Below, piece by piece: positions 14,772-23,667 of a stretch of 64,000 nt of DNA; position 1 is the stretch's first letter, and each line of letters starts with the position of its first letter. The position numbers were made by a program, and so were the translations under genes. The notes below the pieces were generated by a model. The model did not search any database, had not been told where the DNA came from, and was given only the letters and a program-made list of their open reading frames with translations. The DNA is from an uncultured Collinsella sp. (GTDB lineage: Bacteria; Actinomycetota; Coriobacteriia; Coriobacteriales; Coriobacteriaceae). The stretch covers positions 100,925 through 164,924 of the forward strand of contig CATYDM010000002.1 of the NCBI GenBank assembly GCA_958405195.1. Direction: 5' to 3'.

Positions 14772-15650
14772 ATGAACAAGCCGAGTGTTTCTGCCGGCGT
14801 CGTTGCCGGCGTTGCTCTGGGAGCCGCGGCGCTTGGTGCGGCCGCTGTCGCTGTTCGTGCTGCCTGTCTGCAGGTTGCGCGAACCCGCAATGGGTTGGCG
14901 CGTGTGAAACGCGTGCACGATGGGGACGGCGATGAGATTCGCGTGTTGGTGCAAGGCGGCGTCTACCAAAGCGCAAGCTACGTTGGTGAGCGTTGGGCGG
15001 AGCCCGTCTTTGCGTACTATCGTGCGTTTGACGACGTGTTTGAGTCCGAGGATGCGATGCGCGATGCTTATGGTCACGGCATCAACCGCATGCTTGTGCT
15101 GGGTGGCGGCGGGTTTGCCTATCCCAAGTTCGCGCTGATGTCGCACGAGGGCTTGCGCATGGACGTCATCGAGTATGACGGAGAGATTACGCGCCTGGCG
15201 CGCCGCTGGTTCTACCTAGACGAGCTGGAGCGCGCGGCGGGCGATCGCCTGCGGGTGATAACCGCTGAGGCTCGCTCGTATTTGGGTGTGACGAGCGTGG
15301 GCCATCGTCGCTACGACGTGGTCGTGAGCGATTGCTTTGGCGGTGCCGAGCCCGTACGCGAGCTGGCGACGGTTGAGGCGTTGCGTTTGGTGCGAGGCAG
15401 CCTGAACCCCGGGGGTATCTACGTTGCCAATATCGTGAGTGCAAACGAGGGGAGCGATGTGACGTTCCTGCGCGACTGTGCCGCCACGGCGCTTGAGGTG
15501 TTCGACCATGCTTGGGTGGTCCCCTGTGGCGATGCAGAGTTCGGCGGCGAGGAGAATTATCTGCTCATCGCCAGCGACGGCGACTACGCCTTTGCCGAAG
15601 CTGTGCCCTTCGACACCGACTTCCTCGGTACCGTCCTTCACGACAAGTAA
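14772..15650 (+). CDS. membrane-anchored spermidine-synthase-like protein
   Basis: This 292-residue protein has an alanine/valine-rich N-terminal membrane helix (about residues 8-35) ahead of a Rossmann fold of the polyamine aminopropyltransferase type: MLVLGGGGFAYPKF (nucleotide loop), DVIEYDGEITRLARRWF, and DVVVSDCFGG in place of the usual catalytic DxxDP. The usual active-site DSSDP/DLTDP sequence is therefore replaced, so classical spermidine synthesis is uncertain. RBS AAAAGGAGC lies inside the end of elp3 and the genes abut, suggesting one transcript. It may be a methyltransferase-like relative; the function is unknown. Confidence 0.75.
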   Translation: MNKPSVSAGVVAGVALGAAALGAAAVAVRAACLQVARTRNGLARVKRVHDGDGDEIRVLVQGGVYQSASYVGERWAEPVFAYYRAFDDVFESEDAMRDAYGHGINRMLVLGGGGFAYPKFALMSHEGLRMDVIEYDGEITRLARRWFYLDELERAAGDRLRVITAEARSYLGVTSVGHRRYDVVVSDCFGGAEPVRELATVEALRLVRGSLNPGGIYVANIVSANEGSDVTFLRDCAATALEVFDHAWVVPCGDAEFGGEENYLLIASDGDYAFAEAVPFDTDFLGTVLHDK

Positions 15651-15677
15651 GTCTCCCCGTCCCAAAAAAGACTGGTC

Positions 15678-18122
15678 TTAGGCGTGGTCGCGCCAGCTGA
15701 GGACGCGCTGCTTCATACCCTCGATGTCGAGCACGCCTTCGGCAAAGCCTTTGCGCACGAGCTCTTCGGGAACAAACTCGTCGTAGCGGTCAAAGTAAGG
15801 CACCTCGCCGGGATAGACGAGCTCGATGGGATCGAAGTCCTTCTCGGCCTCGGCGGCGAGCACCTCAAAGAGCGTCTCCTCGTCGGCCTTCATCTTAAAC
15901 TGCATAAAGTACGGACGTGACGGGTCGAGTCCGCGAAGGCCCAGTTCAGCGGCACACTTAATCTTGAGCATGCGCTCGAGCGCCAAAAAGGCGTAGCTGC
16001 CCAGCCAGGGGAAGAGCACCCAGGTGTCGCCACCCAGGTTGATGAGCGGCTTAGTTCCCGCGCCCGAAAGCTTGGCCGTATGACGAGCCTGCGCTAAGCG
16101 GGCCCGTGCGTTACCCATGAGGTACGGATATGTCGCGTGCTCGTTGAGCGCCTTGCGCATGCGCTCGAGTACGTGTGTATTGATGTCGCCGGGGCAGTCG
16201 CCAAAGTAGGCCGGTACCCGGCCCTTGACCTGCGTGGCAAAGACAGTGTGACGCTTCCAGTCCACTTCCTCGACAATCCAGCAGTGTCCGGCGATGGCGA
16301 TGCGCTCACCGGGCGGGGGCGGATTAACAATCGTGCCCAGCTCGGCCGATTCGCTGCGAACGGTGAACTCCTCGTTTTCCTGGAACACAGCGTAGAACTT
16401 AAAGTTGTTGATGATGCGCTCGCCCGCGAGACCCACGATGAGCCCGCCACCTTCGGTGACCTGGATATGGTCGATCTTAATGAGGTGACGTAGCAGCACA
16501 CGGTAATCGTCTGCCGAGACACGGTGGAAATAACTGAGCGTGAGCACGCGCTGGGCTAGTTCGGCCGGCGTGAGCTCGCCGGTGCTGGCAAGGGTCGACA
16601 TAGTCTGGTGATAGAGCAGGCTGTAGGGGAGTCGATCGAGCTCGGGCGGCTCGACCCACTTTTCCTCGCGATAGAGTTGTACGAGCGCGATACCCTGCAG
16701 GAGCTTCCAGGGAATGGTTTCGGGCATCATCGTGCGCGGCTCGGGTTCTTCCTCGCGCATGACAAACCACATCTCGGGCGGAAGGTCGCGACGGCCTGTG
16801 CGCCCCATGCGCTGCAAAAAGGAGCTGACGGTAAACGGCGCGTCAATCTGGAAGGCGCGCTCCAGGCGGCCGATATCGATACCGAGCTCCAGCGTAGAGG
16901 TGGTGACGGTTGTCTGCGCCTGCTCCTCGTCGCGCATGAGCTCCTCGGCCGTCTCGCGCAGCGATGCCGAAAGATTGCCGTGATGGATGAGAAAGCGGTC
17001 GGGCTCGTGTCGACTTTCGCAGTAGCTGCGCAGCATGGAGCACACGGCCTCTGCCTCCTCGCGCGAGTTGGCAAAGACCAGGCACTTGCGGCCGCGCGTA
17101 TGCTCAAAGATATAGCCCATACCGGGGTCGGCGTTGTCGGGCGCCGTGTCGGTGGGGTTGAGAAGCGCCTGCTCGGTCGCTCGTGGGATGTCGACTTCGC
17201 CCTCGGGGGCCGAGGAAGTTCGGCGGTCCTTGGGTGCGGCCTTGCCCCGTGCCCGCTCACGACGTTGACGGCGCTCCTCTTGTGTGAGCTGTCCGCTGTG
17301 ACGCATGTCTTGGGCGCCGGCGGGCAGTGCCGCTGGTGCCGCTGCCTCAATGCGCTCGCATGCGAGCACCTCAGCTTCCTGCGGACCTGTGCTCGCGAAT
17401 CCTCGCTGCTGCGCCTGGGGACCCGAGTTGTAGAAGTGCTCCATGGAGATGCGCCACACGCGGCGCGGCTCCTCAAAACGGGGGATGACGCAGTTGCGTC
17501 CCGTCCCCTGCGACAGGAAGGCGCCCGTGCGCTCGGGGTCGCCGATGGTTGCCGACAGACCGATGCGGCGGGGCTGCACGCCTGCCATGCGCGAGAGCCG
17601 CTCGATAAGGCAGAGCGTCTGCCCGCCGCGGTCGCCGCGCATGAGCGAATGGACTTCGTCGATAACCACATAGCGCAGGTCGCAGAATATACGAGGGATC
17701 GCCATGTGCTTATGGATCAGGAGCGCCTCGAGTGACTCGGGCGTAATCTGCAAGATGCCGCTCGGTTTTTTGATGAGCTTAGCCTTGTGCGACTGCGAGA
17801 CATCGCCATGCCAGTGCCAGACAGGGATATCGGCTTCTTCGCACAGATCGTTGAGGCGGACGAATTGGTCATTGATGAGCGCCTTGAGGGGGCCAATGTA
17901 GAGGGCGCCCACGCTTGCGGGCGGCCTCTCCCAAAACTCGGTCAGGATGGGAAAAAAGGCTGCCTCGGTTTTGCCGGAAGCCGTGGATGCCGTCAGGAGC
18001 ACATTGTCCTGCGTGTTAAAGATGGCATCTGCCGCCGCAACCTGGATAGAGCGCAAGCTCTCCCAATCGTGGGAGTAGATGAAGTCTTGGATAAACGGGG
18101 CGTAGCGGTCAAAGGCGTTCAC
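15678..18122 (-). CDS. Lhr-type DEAD/DEAH helicase of a TerB/BrxD-like operon
   Basis: This is an 814-residue superfamily 2 helicase of the Lhr/BrxHI kind. TASTASGKTE (44-53) is motif I, DEVH (155-158) motif II, LSATIGDPE motif III, and STLELGIDIG with QRMGRTGRR (about 437) motifs V and VI. An insert rich in charged residues (about 260-330) separates the RecA lobes. The start is the GTG at 18122, with GGAGG five bases upstream. It is the last gene of a minus-strand set with a DUF2791 ATPase and a TerB-domain protein. In BREX-like loci BrxD and BrxHI form a similar pair, and TerB-N/TerB-C proteins are known beside such helicases; a role in processing foreign or damaged DNA is inferred. Confidence 0.88.
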   Translation of the reverse strand: MNAFDRYAPFIQDFIYSHDWESLRSIQVAAADAIFNTQDNVLLTASTASGKTEAAFFPILTEFWERPPASVGALYIGPLKALINDQFVRLNDLCEEADIPVWHWHGDVSQSHKAKLIKKPSGILQITPESLEALLIHKHMAIPRIFCDLRYVVIDEVHSLMRGDRGGQTLCLIERLSRMAGVQPRRIGLSATIGDPERTGAFLSQGTGRNCVIPRFEEPRRVWRISMEHFYNSGPQAQQRGFASTGPQEAEVLACERIEAAAPAALPAGAQDMRHSGQLTQEERRQRRERARGKAAPKDRRTSSAPEGEVDIPRATEQALLNPTDTAPDNADPGMGYIFEHTRGRKCLVFANSREEAEAVCSMLRSYCESRHEPDRFLIHHGNLSASLRETAEELMRDEEQAQTTVTTSTLELGIDIGRLERAFQIDAPFTVSSFLQRMGRTGRRDLPPEMWFVMREEEPEPRTMMPETIPWKLLQGIALVQLYREEKWVEPPELDRLPYSLLYHQTMSTLASTGELTPAELAQRVLTLSYFHRVSADDYRVLLRHLIKIDHIQVTEGGGLIVGLAGERIINNFKFYAVFQENEEFTVRSESAELGTIVNPPPPGERIAIAGHCWIVEEVDWKRHTVFATQVKGRVPAYFGDCPGDINTHVLERMRKALNEHATYPYLMGNARARLAQARHTAKLSGAGTKPLINLGGDTWVLFPWLGSYAFLALERMLKIKCAAELGLRGLDPSRPYFMQFKMKADEETLFEVLAAEAEKDFDPIELVYPGEVPYFDRYDEFVPEELVRKGFAEGVLDIEGMKQRVLSWRDHA

Positions 18123-18203
18123 GGGGCCTCCTCTCAAAAACGAATCTCTTAACGCGGCTGGCAACGGCTTGCTGCATTACAGTCTCAACGTTCGCCCAGA
18201 TAA

Positions 18204-18240
18204 AACCTGCCAAAATAAACCTGTCCCTTTTTGGCAGGTT
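18204..18240. repeat. 37-nt palindromic repeat with GGGACAGG core (copy 2)
   Basis: AACCTGCCAAAA (18204-18215) is complementary to 18229-18240. Read on the minus strand the element starts AACC, ends GGTT, is 37 nt long and has GGGACAGG at internal positions 14-21, exactly like the copy at 4086-4122. It overlaps the last bases of the ATPase gene and lies between the ATPase and the helicase, where it could attenuate transcription into the helicase. Confidence 0.75.
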
Positions 18241-19543
18241 AGATGGTGAATTCGGCGAAGTTACGGTCGCCGCCTGCGGTGCCGGTGTCGCCTGTTGCTG
18301 CTGCCGACACCAGCGCGTCGCCGCCGACGCTTTGCAGCAGCTCGGCTACGTTGGCGTCGGGGTTCTGGCATAGGATGTCGAGCAGCTCGATAAAGTCGCG
18401 AATGACTTCACGCGGCGTCAGATGTGTGTCGGCTCCCACACGACCGAACTCGATCTTGAGGAAGTCCACCAAGTCGTTCTCGGTAAGCGTGGGCGTCCAG
18501 CCAAAGTAGCCGGCGTGAATTTGCATGAGTTTTTCGATCAGCACCAGCAGCTCCTCGTAGGTGAGTGGCTGCAGACGGATGATGGGCGCGAGCATGTCCT
18601 TAAGGTCCTCGCGTGCAAAGCGGCCTTGAGCGAGTCGGCTGCGCAGGGCCTCGTAGGAGAACACGCCGCGGCGGCGGTCTTCGATGGAGGTTGGCGTGCC
18701 GCCCATGATCATGCCCAGGTACTGCGCCTTGCCCTGGAGTGTGTCGTTGTACATGGTCAGGATCTTCTCGTAGTTGTACTGGCGCGTGATCGCGTTGGGA
18801 ATCTTATACAGATTCACGAGCTCGTCGATGAGCACCAACATACCCTTGTAGCCGCTGCAGACCAAAAAACGCGCGATGAGCTTAACGTAGTCGTACCAGT
18901 CGTCATCGCTGATGATGGTCGAGGAGCCCAGCTCGGCGCGAGCCTCGCTCTTGGTACGGTATTCGCCGCGGATCCATTTGGTCACGCGGCTCATGGCTTC
19001 TTCGTCGCCCTCGGATACGGCCGTGCGATAGCGGCGGAGCATGCGGGTGAAGTCGAAGCCGTGGACCATTTCCTCGAGCGGGGCCAGTTGGGCATTGACG
19101 ACCGACTCGTCGACGTCGGCGTACGAGGCGACCCAGCGATCAAGAATAAGGTTGAGCGCACCGCCCTCGGGGCGCGTCTTGGTCGATATATTGCGTATGA
19201 GCTCGCGGTAGGTGGCAAGGCCCTGCCCCTGCCCGCCCTGCAGACGGCGCTCGGGGGATAAGTCTGCATCGGCGACGACGAATCCCTCGCCCATGGCATG
19301 CGTTCGGATGGTTTGGAGCAAAAAGCTCTTGCCGGCGCCGTAGCGACCGACCAGGAAGCGGAAGCTCGCCCCACCGTCGGCGATGAGACTCAGATCGGTG
19401 AGCAGGGCGCGGATCTCGACCTCGCGCCCTACGGTAATGTAGGGAAGGCCGATGCGCGGGACCACGCCGCCCTTGAGCGAGTTGAGAATGACGGCAGCGA
19501 CGCGCTTGGGCACGCGGGGTGCTGCGGATGCGGTATCACTCAT
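18239..19543 (-). CDS. BrxD-like ATP-binding protein (DUF2791)
   Basis: This 434-residue P-loop ATPase carries GRYGAGKS (66-73) as Walker A and GMLVLIDELVN (about 234-244) as Walker B, in the context typical of the DUF2791 / BREX BrxD family. Conserved neighbours include GREVEIRALL near the start and MIMGGTPTSIEDRRRGVFSYEALRSRL after Walker B. BrxD-family ATPases are accessory proteins of phage-exclusion loci. The gene overlaps the upstream TerB gene by 8 bp and precedes the helicase. No PglX methylase, PglZ phosphatase or BrxC is present here, so this is not a complete BREX system. Confidence 0.87.
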   Translation of the reverse strand: MSDTASAAPRVPKRVAAVILNSLKGGVVPRIGLPYITVGREVEIRALLTDLSLIADGGASFRFLVGRYGAGKSFLLQTIRTHAMGEGFVVADADLSPERRLQGGQGQGLATYRELIRNISTKTRPEGGALNLILDRWVASYADVDESVVNAQLAPLEEMVHGFDFTRMLRRYRTAVSEGDEEAMSRVTKWIRGEYRTKSEARAELGSSTIISDDDWYDYVKLIARFLVCSGYKGMLVLIDELVNLYKIPNAITRQYNYEKILTMYNDTLQGKAQYLGMIMGGTPTSIEDRRRGVFSYEALRSRLAQGRFAREDLKDMLAPIIRLQPLTYEELLVLIEKLMQIHAGYFGWTPTLTENDLVDFLKIEFGRVGADTHLTPREVIRDFIELLDILCQNPDANVAELLQSVGGDALVSAAATGDTGTAGGDRNFAEFTI

Positions 19544-21296
19544 GGTCTAGGTATCCTCTCACGTCTGCTTCGTAGTCCTCAATAATCTGCGGCCCTGCCG
19601 CGCTAAATTCAATTACGGTGTCGCCTACCAGGTCAAAGAGCGCCTCGTTGATGGTATCGACGAGCATGTCCTCGCTCTGCCCCGATTGCGCTACCGCCGA
19701 TTCCGCCTGTACTGCGTTGTGCTCGAGCAGCGCGCGGAGATAAGCGTCTGCGGCGGGCGCGAGTTCGTTCGTTGCGTCAGCGGGCGCAGCGGCTGCGAAC
19801 GCTGACGTTGACGCGAGAAGCGGTGCCACGACACCAAACTGTTCGGTGGATATGGTCGGCTCGTCGGCCTCGTCCTGCCGAATGGGTGCCGCGACCGCCT
19901 CGACAATCGCGTCGGCTACGGGCTCGGCTTCCGGTTGCCCTGAGTCCGCTGCCTCAGCTTCTGCGGACGCGCCGTCTTCGCGTTCCTCATCGATCAAAAG
20001 CGCTTCGCGCGTTTGCGCAGCGGCGTTCCGAATGTGCCCCAGCTGACTCAGATCGATATCGATTTTGACGGGCTGGTGTGCGGCGTCCCACGAAAGCCAT
20101 GCCACAATCTCGTCATCGATAATCTTGGCCAGATATTTGGGGACCTTTTCTTCCTTAAGGGGATGGGCGGGGTCCAGCGCCAGGCGCAGGCGTTGGTCGC
20201 AGGCGCGCATCATTTCACCGAGCTTGCTGCTCTTTTGCCTGCTGCCATGGATACGCATGCATTCCCAAAAGCCGTTTTGGCAACGGTAGATATGGATAGG
20301 ATCCAGGCGGTATTCGCAGTCCTCGTGGCGCTCGGGCGCAAAGAATACGGCCGAGGCAAACATGGTGTAGGGCATGGCCGTCTCCTCCCCAAATAAACTC
20401 GCCACGATGCCGGTCTTTCGGTGCGTGTCATAGTAGCGCGCCATGCGGACATACACGGCGCATGCCACGTGGCGCAGATCGCGGTGGTGGCTGCGGTCGA
20501 GCCGCGAGTTACTTAGGTTGTACGTGGAGAGGGCGTTGATGGCGGCCATGAGTCGCTCCTCGCGCACCTCATCGGGCGGAAGGGGGAGCGTGGGCTCGGA
20601 GGTTTTGCGACGCTTAGGGGTCTGGCCGGGCGGTGCCGGTGCTGGTATAAGGTCTCGTGCCGCGCGCCGCAGCTCGATAAGGGCGTTATCGAACATGACG
20701 GTTTTAGAGTCACGAAGCAGCTTGGGGTCGAGCCCGTGGAACACGGCGTAATCCTGCAGCCACACGCGCGCAAACCGGTCGATGCCGGGCTCAAAGGCGC
20801 GGTAGGCATCCCAAAAGGCCTTGATCTTGTTAAAACCATCGAGCGGATTATCTACGCCAATGCCGCAAATCAGCTCATAGAGATACAGAAAGGCAAAGGA
20901 CGTAGACGTTTTCTCGACGGTTCCGCGGCGCACCTGAGCGCGCCAGGTAAAGTAGCCGCGCAGCTGCCGATCGCTCATGGCATTGTAGGTGGGAAAGTAC
21001 GACTTAAAGGTGCCGTTGTAGGGACAGTCATCCTCAAAGTCGGCCATCAGTAGGCCCTGGCGGTAAAAAAGCTCGGCTTCCGAAAGCCAGCGGCCCGCAC
21101 CGCCCTTGTGGTCTTCTTGCCAACGCGATATCTCACGCATCTTGCGGTACTGGTCGGGGAGGAAATTTTGCATCTGTCGGCCGGTTTTGAGAATCGGCTC
21201 GTCTGCGTAGATTTCGTTTGAGAAGCGGGCGGACTGATGGGTCCGGGCCTCGGCCATAATGCGCTCGATGAGCATCTTGATGTCCTGGTCGGCCAC
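19536..21296 (-). CDS. TerB-N/TerB-C domain protein
   Basis: A 586-residue protein with the TerB-N domain (about 35-190; YFPTYNAMSDRQLRGYFTWR and AFLYLYELI are its strongest blocks) and a TerB-C domain at the end (about 430-580; LVDTINEALFDLVGDTVIEF and IIEDYEADVRGYL). The middle is linked by proline- and alanine-rich segments. The start is GTG with GGAGGAG seven bases upstream. TerB-type domains are part of tellurite- and stress-response gene networks in which TerB-N and TerB-C proteins occur with an ATPase and a helicase. It is the first gene of the operon and may be the sensor or scaffold; that is inference. Confidence 0.86.
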   Translation of the reverse strand: MADQDIKMLIERIMAEARTHQSARFSNEIYADEPILKTGRQMQNFLPDQYRKMREISRWQEDHKGGAGRWLSEAELFYRQGLLMADFEDDCPYNGTFKSYFPTYNAMSDRQLRGYFTWRAQVRRGTVEKTSTSFAFLYLYELICGIGVDNPLDGFNKIKAFWDAYRAFEPGIDRFARVWLQDYAVFHGLDPKLLRDSKTVMFDNALIELRRAARDLIPAPAPPGQTPKRRKTSEPTLPLPPDEVREERLMAAINALSTYNLSNSRLDRSHHRDLRHVACAVYVRMARYYDTHRKTGIVASLFGEETAMPYTMFASAVFFAPERHEDCEYRLDPIHIYRCQNGFWECMRIHGSRQKSSKLGEMMRACDQRLRLALDPAHPLKEEKVPKYLAKIIDDEIVAWLSWDAAHQPVKIDIDLSQLGHIRNAAAQTREALLIDEEREDGASAEAEAADSGQPEAEPVADAIVEAVAAPIRQDEADEPTISTEQFGVVAPLLASTSAFAAAAPADATNELAPAADAYLRALLEHNAVQAESAVAQSGQSEDMLVDTINEALFDLVGDTVIEFSAAGPQIIEDYEADVRGYLDHE

Positions 21297-21383
21297 CGCT
21301 CCTCCTCTCGAACGCAGCTACGGTGACCTCATATCATAGCACAGCATCAAACAGATGTTCGAGATACTGCTGCGTTGATAGAT

Positions 21384-22100
21384 TTAGAACAGGAGGGCGT
21401 AGATGACGGCGATGACGACGGAGGGAAGCATATTGGCCGTGCGGAAGGTCTGAGGACGGATGAGGTTGACGCCGACGCAGAAGATGAGCATGGAGCCTAC
21501 GAGCGAAAGGCTGTTGAGGGCTGCCGTGGTCATGATGGGGGAGAGCGCGCCGGCAAACAGCGTAATCGTCCCCTGGAACACGGCGACGGGCAGGGCGGAG
21601 AAAATGCAGCCGCGGCCAAGCGACGCCGTCATGGTGCAGACGATGATGCAGTCCAATGCGCCTTTCAGGGCAAGCGTTGACCAGTCACCGAGCAGACCGT
21701 CCTGGATCGATCCCACAATGGCCATGGCGCCGATACACACGGTGAGCGAAGTCGAGACAAAAGCGTTGGTGAACTCGTTATCGCCCTCGCTGCCGGTTTT
21801 GCGCTTGAGCCATTCGCCAAGGTTCTCGATGGCGGCTTCCAAGTTGACGGCCTCGCCGATGAGCGAACCGAGCGCAAATGAGACGATGAGCATGGTGGTA
21901 CCGGTGGTCGCTAGCGCCTTTCCATCGATGATGAGCATCTTTTGCATGGTGCCGCCCAGGCCGATAAACAGGACGCACAGCCCCGATGCTTTCATGAGCG
22001 CGTCTTGGATGCGCGGTGTAATGAAGCGGCCGCCCGCTAATCCTAAAAGACCGCCCGCAACTAAAAGCACAACGTTGATGATTGTTCCCAAGCCCGGCAT
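21384..22100 (-). CDS. DUF554 membrane protein
   Basis: This 238-residue integral membrane protein matches the DUF554 family throughout: GTIINVVLLVAGGLLGLAGGRF, GLGGTMQKML, GSLIGEAVNLE and the C-terminal NLIRPQTFRTANMLPSVVIA. About six or seven hydrophobic segments are visible. Function is unknown; some relatives are described as possible transporters. The ATG at 22100 has AGGAGGGCTC directly upstream, so the open frame extending to 22169 is not used. A 26-bp palindrome lies 70 bp upstream. Confidence 0.88.
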   Translation of the reverse strand: MPGLGTIINVVLLVAGGLLGLAGGRFITPRIQDALMKASGLCVLFIGLGGTMQKMLIIDGKALATTGTTMLIVSFALGSLIGEAVNLEAAIENLGEWLKRKTGSEGDNEFTNAFVSTSLTVCIGAMAIVGSIQDGLLGDWSTLALKGALDCIIVCTMTASLGRGCIFSALPVAVFQGTITLFAGALSPIMTTAALNSLSLVGSMLIFCVGVNLIRPQTFRTANMLPSVVIAVIYALLF

Positions 22101-22169
22101 GAGCCCTCCTGTATTGATGCCAACGTGGCAATCGTAGCAGAACGAAATGCGAGGCACATCGCAACCCAT

Positions 22170-22195
22170 CTAATACGTTATATAAGTGGTATTAG
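22170..22195. promoter_or_regulatory. 26-bp dyad around a TATA-rich centre, possible operator
   Basis: CTAATAC (22170-22176) is mirrored exactly by GTATTAG (22189-22195) around a 12-base AT-rich centre containing TATATAA. It lies between the surface-protein operon and the DUF554 gene, 70 bp upstream of the latter. An inverted heptamer around a -10-like box fits a repressor operator; a weak hairpin is the alternative. Confidence 0.35.
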
Positions 22196-22218
22196 GAATG
22201 ATGCGCAGCATTTAAGCC

Positions 22219-23649
22219 TCAGGTGGTTGTCGGGACATAGGGATAGTATTCAAAGCGCAGTGTCATAAGCCGCTGCGGGGATTCAATAGCCGCGGCGATG
22301 ATATTGGCATCGCGGGCACGATCAAACCCTTCGAGTTCGATCTGATACGAGACGTCTTGCATAATGCCCAGACGTCGCCAGGCTAGAAGTGTGTCGCCAT
22401 CGAATTCCAGGGTCTTGCTTCCGTTTGCGGCAACGGCGTATAGACGCAGCTTGGCGGTGGTTGCAGGGTCGACAACTGTGACCTTTTTAATTTCGTTTCG
22501 AGTATTCTTGGCGCCCAACAAGGTGAGCAGTGTTGGGGCCACGACCTCGCCCGATGGCAAAAAGACGACTTCGATGGATTCAGGAAATGCGATGATAGCC
22601 GACTTGCGGACGGGCTGATTGGCGGCGGCAACTTCGATGTTCGCAGCGTCGATGACCTCTGTGTGGTCGAGCGCGGCAAGCACGCAGCAGTTACCTTCAT
22701 CGATCTCTTGAGGATCAGCAAGCCCCAGGCTGTCCGCGAGCTCGGGATTGTTTGGATCGGCAGCGGGCTCATTCGGTGCTTCGAAAGAAGCTGGGACGCC
22801 GTTTGTCGGCGACGGCGTGTCGCCCGCACCTGCTTCTTTGACCGCGCTCTCCTCTTGTATGGTTGTGTTGATGGGCTCGTCGTTTGAGGGGAGCGTCTTG
22901 GCGTCAAGCGCGGAGGGGAGAATTCCGATGGCTCCGGATCCGTTCCACTCCATTTCGAGAAGCGCCGGGTCGGCAAGAATGCATTGCCTGCTTTGCGCGT
23001 GGGCATCGATTTCAATAGGGCCTGCCTCTATCCCTCGTGTAAGGCTGAGTGATCCGGCTGGCTTCTCGAAATGAGCGTCTGTGTCTTTGGCGCTGACGGC
23101 GTAGAACAGCAGGGACGCTTCTCCCGCCGCGATGGCATCGGTGCCGGCTTTGGTCAGCCGCAACGATGCCGTGAATGAGAGGGTGGGCTGCGCATCGTCT
23201 GCATTCGCGGCGGCGCAGCCCAGACATATACCGCCTCCTTTCTCAAAAAGCGTACCGTCGAAGGCGACCTTCGCTCCGTTCGCCGAGTCATCGACCGAAG
23301 CGATGTCGATGCGCAACTCCAAATCGCACGGATTGCCATCTGCGTCGAGCACAACCGAGCGCCACGTGCAGACGGCGCACCCCGCCTGGGAGCCGTTTGC
23401 CTTGTTCGAACGATTGATATCCACGACTATCGAGCCGTCCGTATTACGACGAAGGCATCCTGCGGTTGAGATTGCGGCCTGTGCGATCGAAAAACGCTTG
23501 CACGCAATGGCACTCGACGGATTTGGTGCGGAACTTAGGGCTGCTGGTAAGGAGTCTGTCATGGCGGGAGTCGCCCAAGCGGCGACAGGCGTTCCGGTTG
23601 CGAGCGCGCCGCAGAGTGCGACGACGGGCAAAAGGTTCTTCGATGCCAT
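22219..23649 (-). CDS. secreted protein of unknown function
   Basis: A 476-residue exported protein with a clear signal peptide (MASKNLLPVVALCGALATG, cleavage probably after AAWATP-A or nearby). The mature part has beta-rich sequence and several cysteines, including AGCAVCTW and ICLGCAA, which could form disulfides or a metal site. The last 50 residues have no sorting signal or membrane helix. The start has AAGGAG seven bases upstream. It is the last gene of a same-strand set with an LAQTG-anchored peptide and another secreted protein, so it is probably a cell-surface component. I do not recognise a domain. Confidence 0.75.
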   Translation of the reverse strand: MASKNLLPVVALCGALATGTPVAAWATPAMTDSLPAALSSAPNPSSAIACKRFSIAQAAISTAGCLRRNTDGSIVVDINRSNKANGSQAGCAVCTWRSVVLDADGNPCDLELRIDIASVDDSANGAKVAFDGTLFEKGGGICLGCAAANADDAQPTLSFTASLRLTKAGTDAIAAGEASLLFYAVSAKDTDAHFEKPAGSLSLTRGIEAGPIEIDAHAQSRQCILADPALLEMEWNGSGAIGILPSALDAKTLPSNDEPINTTIQEESAVKEAGAGDTPSPTNGVPASFEAPNEPAADPNNPELADSLGLADPQEIDEGNCCVLAALDHTEVIDAANIEVAAANQPVRKSAIIAFPESIEVVFLPSGEVVAPTLLTLLGAKNTRNEIKKVTVVDPATTAKLRLYAVAANGSKTLEFDGDTLLAWRRLGIMQDVSYQIELEGFDRARDANIIAAAIESPQRLMTLRFEYYPYVPTTT

Positions 23650-23667
23650 GGGGTCTCCTTAGCTAAT

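Noticed and set aside
15678..21296. Complete BREX system
   Set aside because: A BrxD-like ATPase and an Lhr helicase are present, but no PglX methylase, PglZ phosphatase, BrxC, BrxA or BrxB is found in or around the operon.
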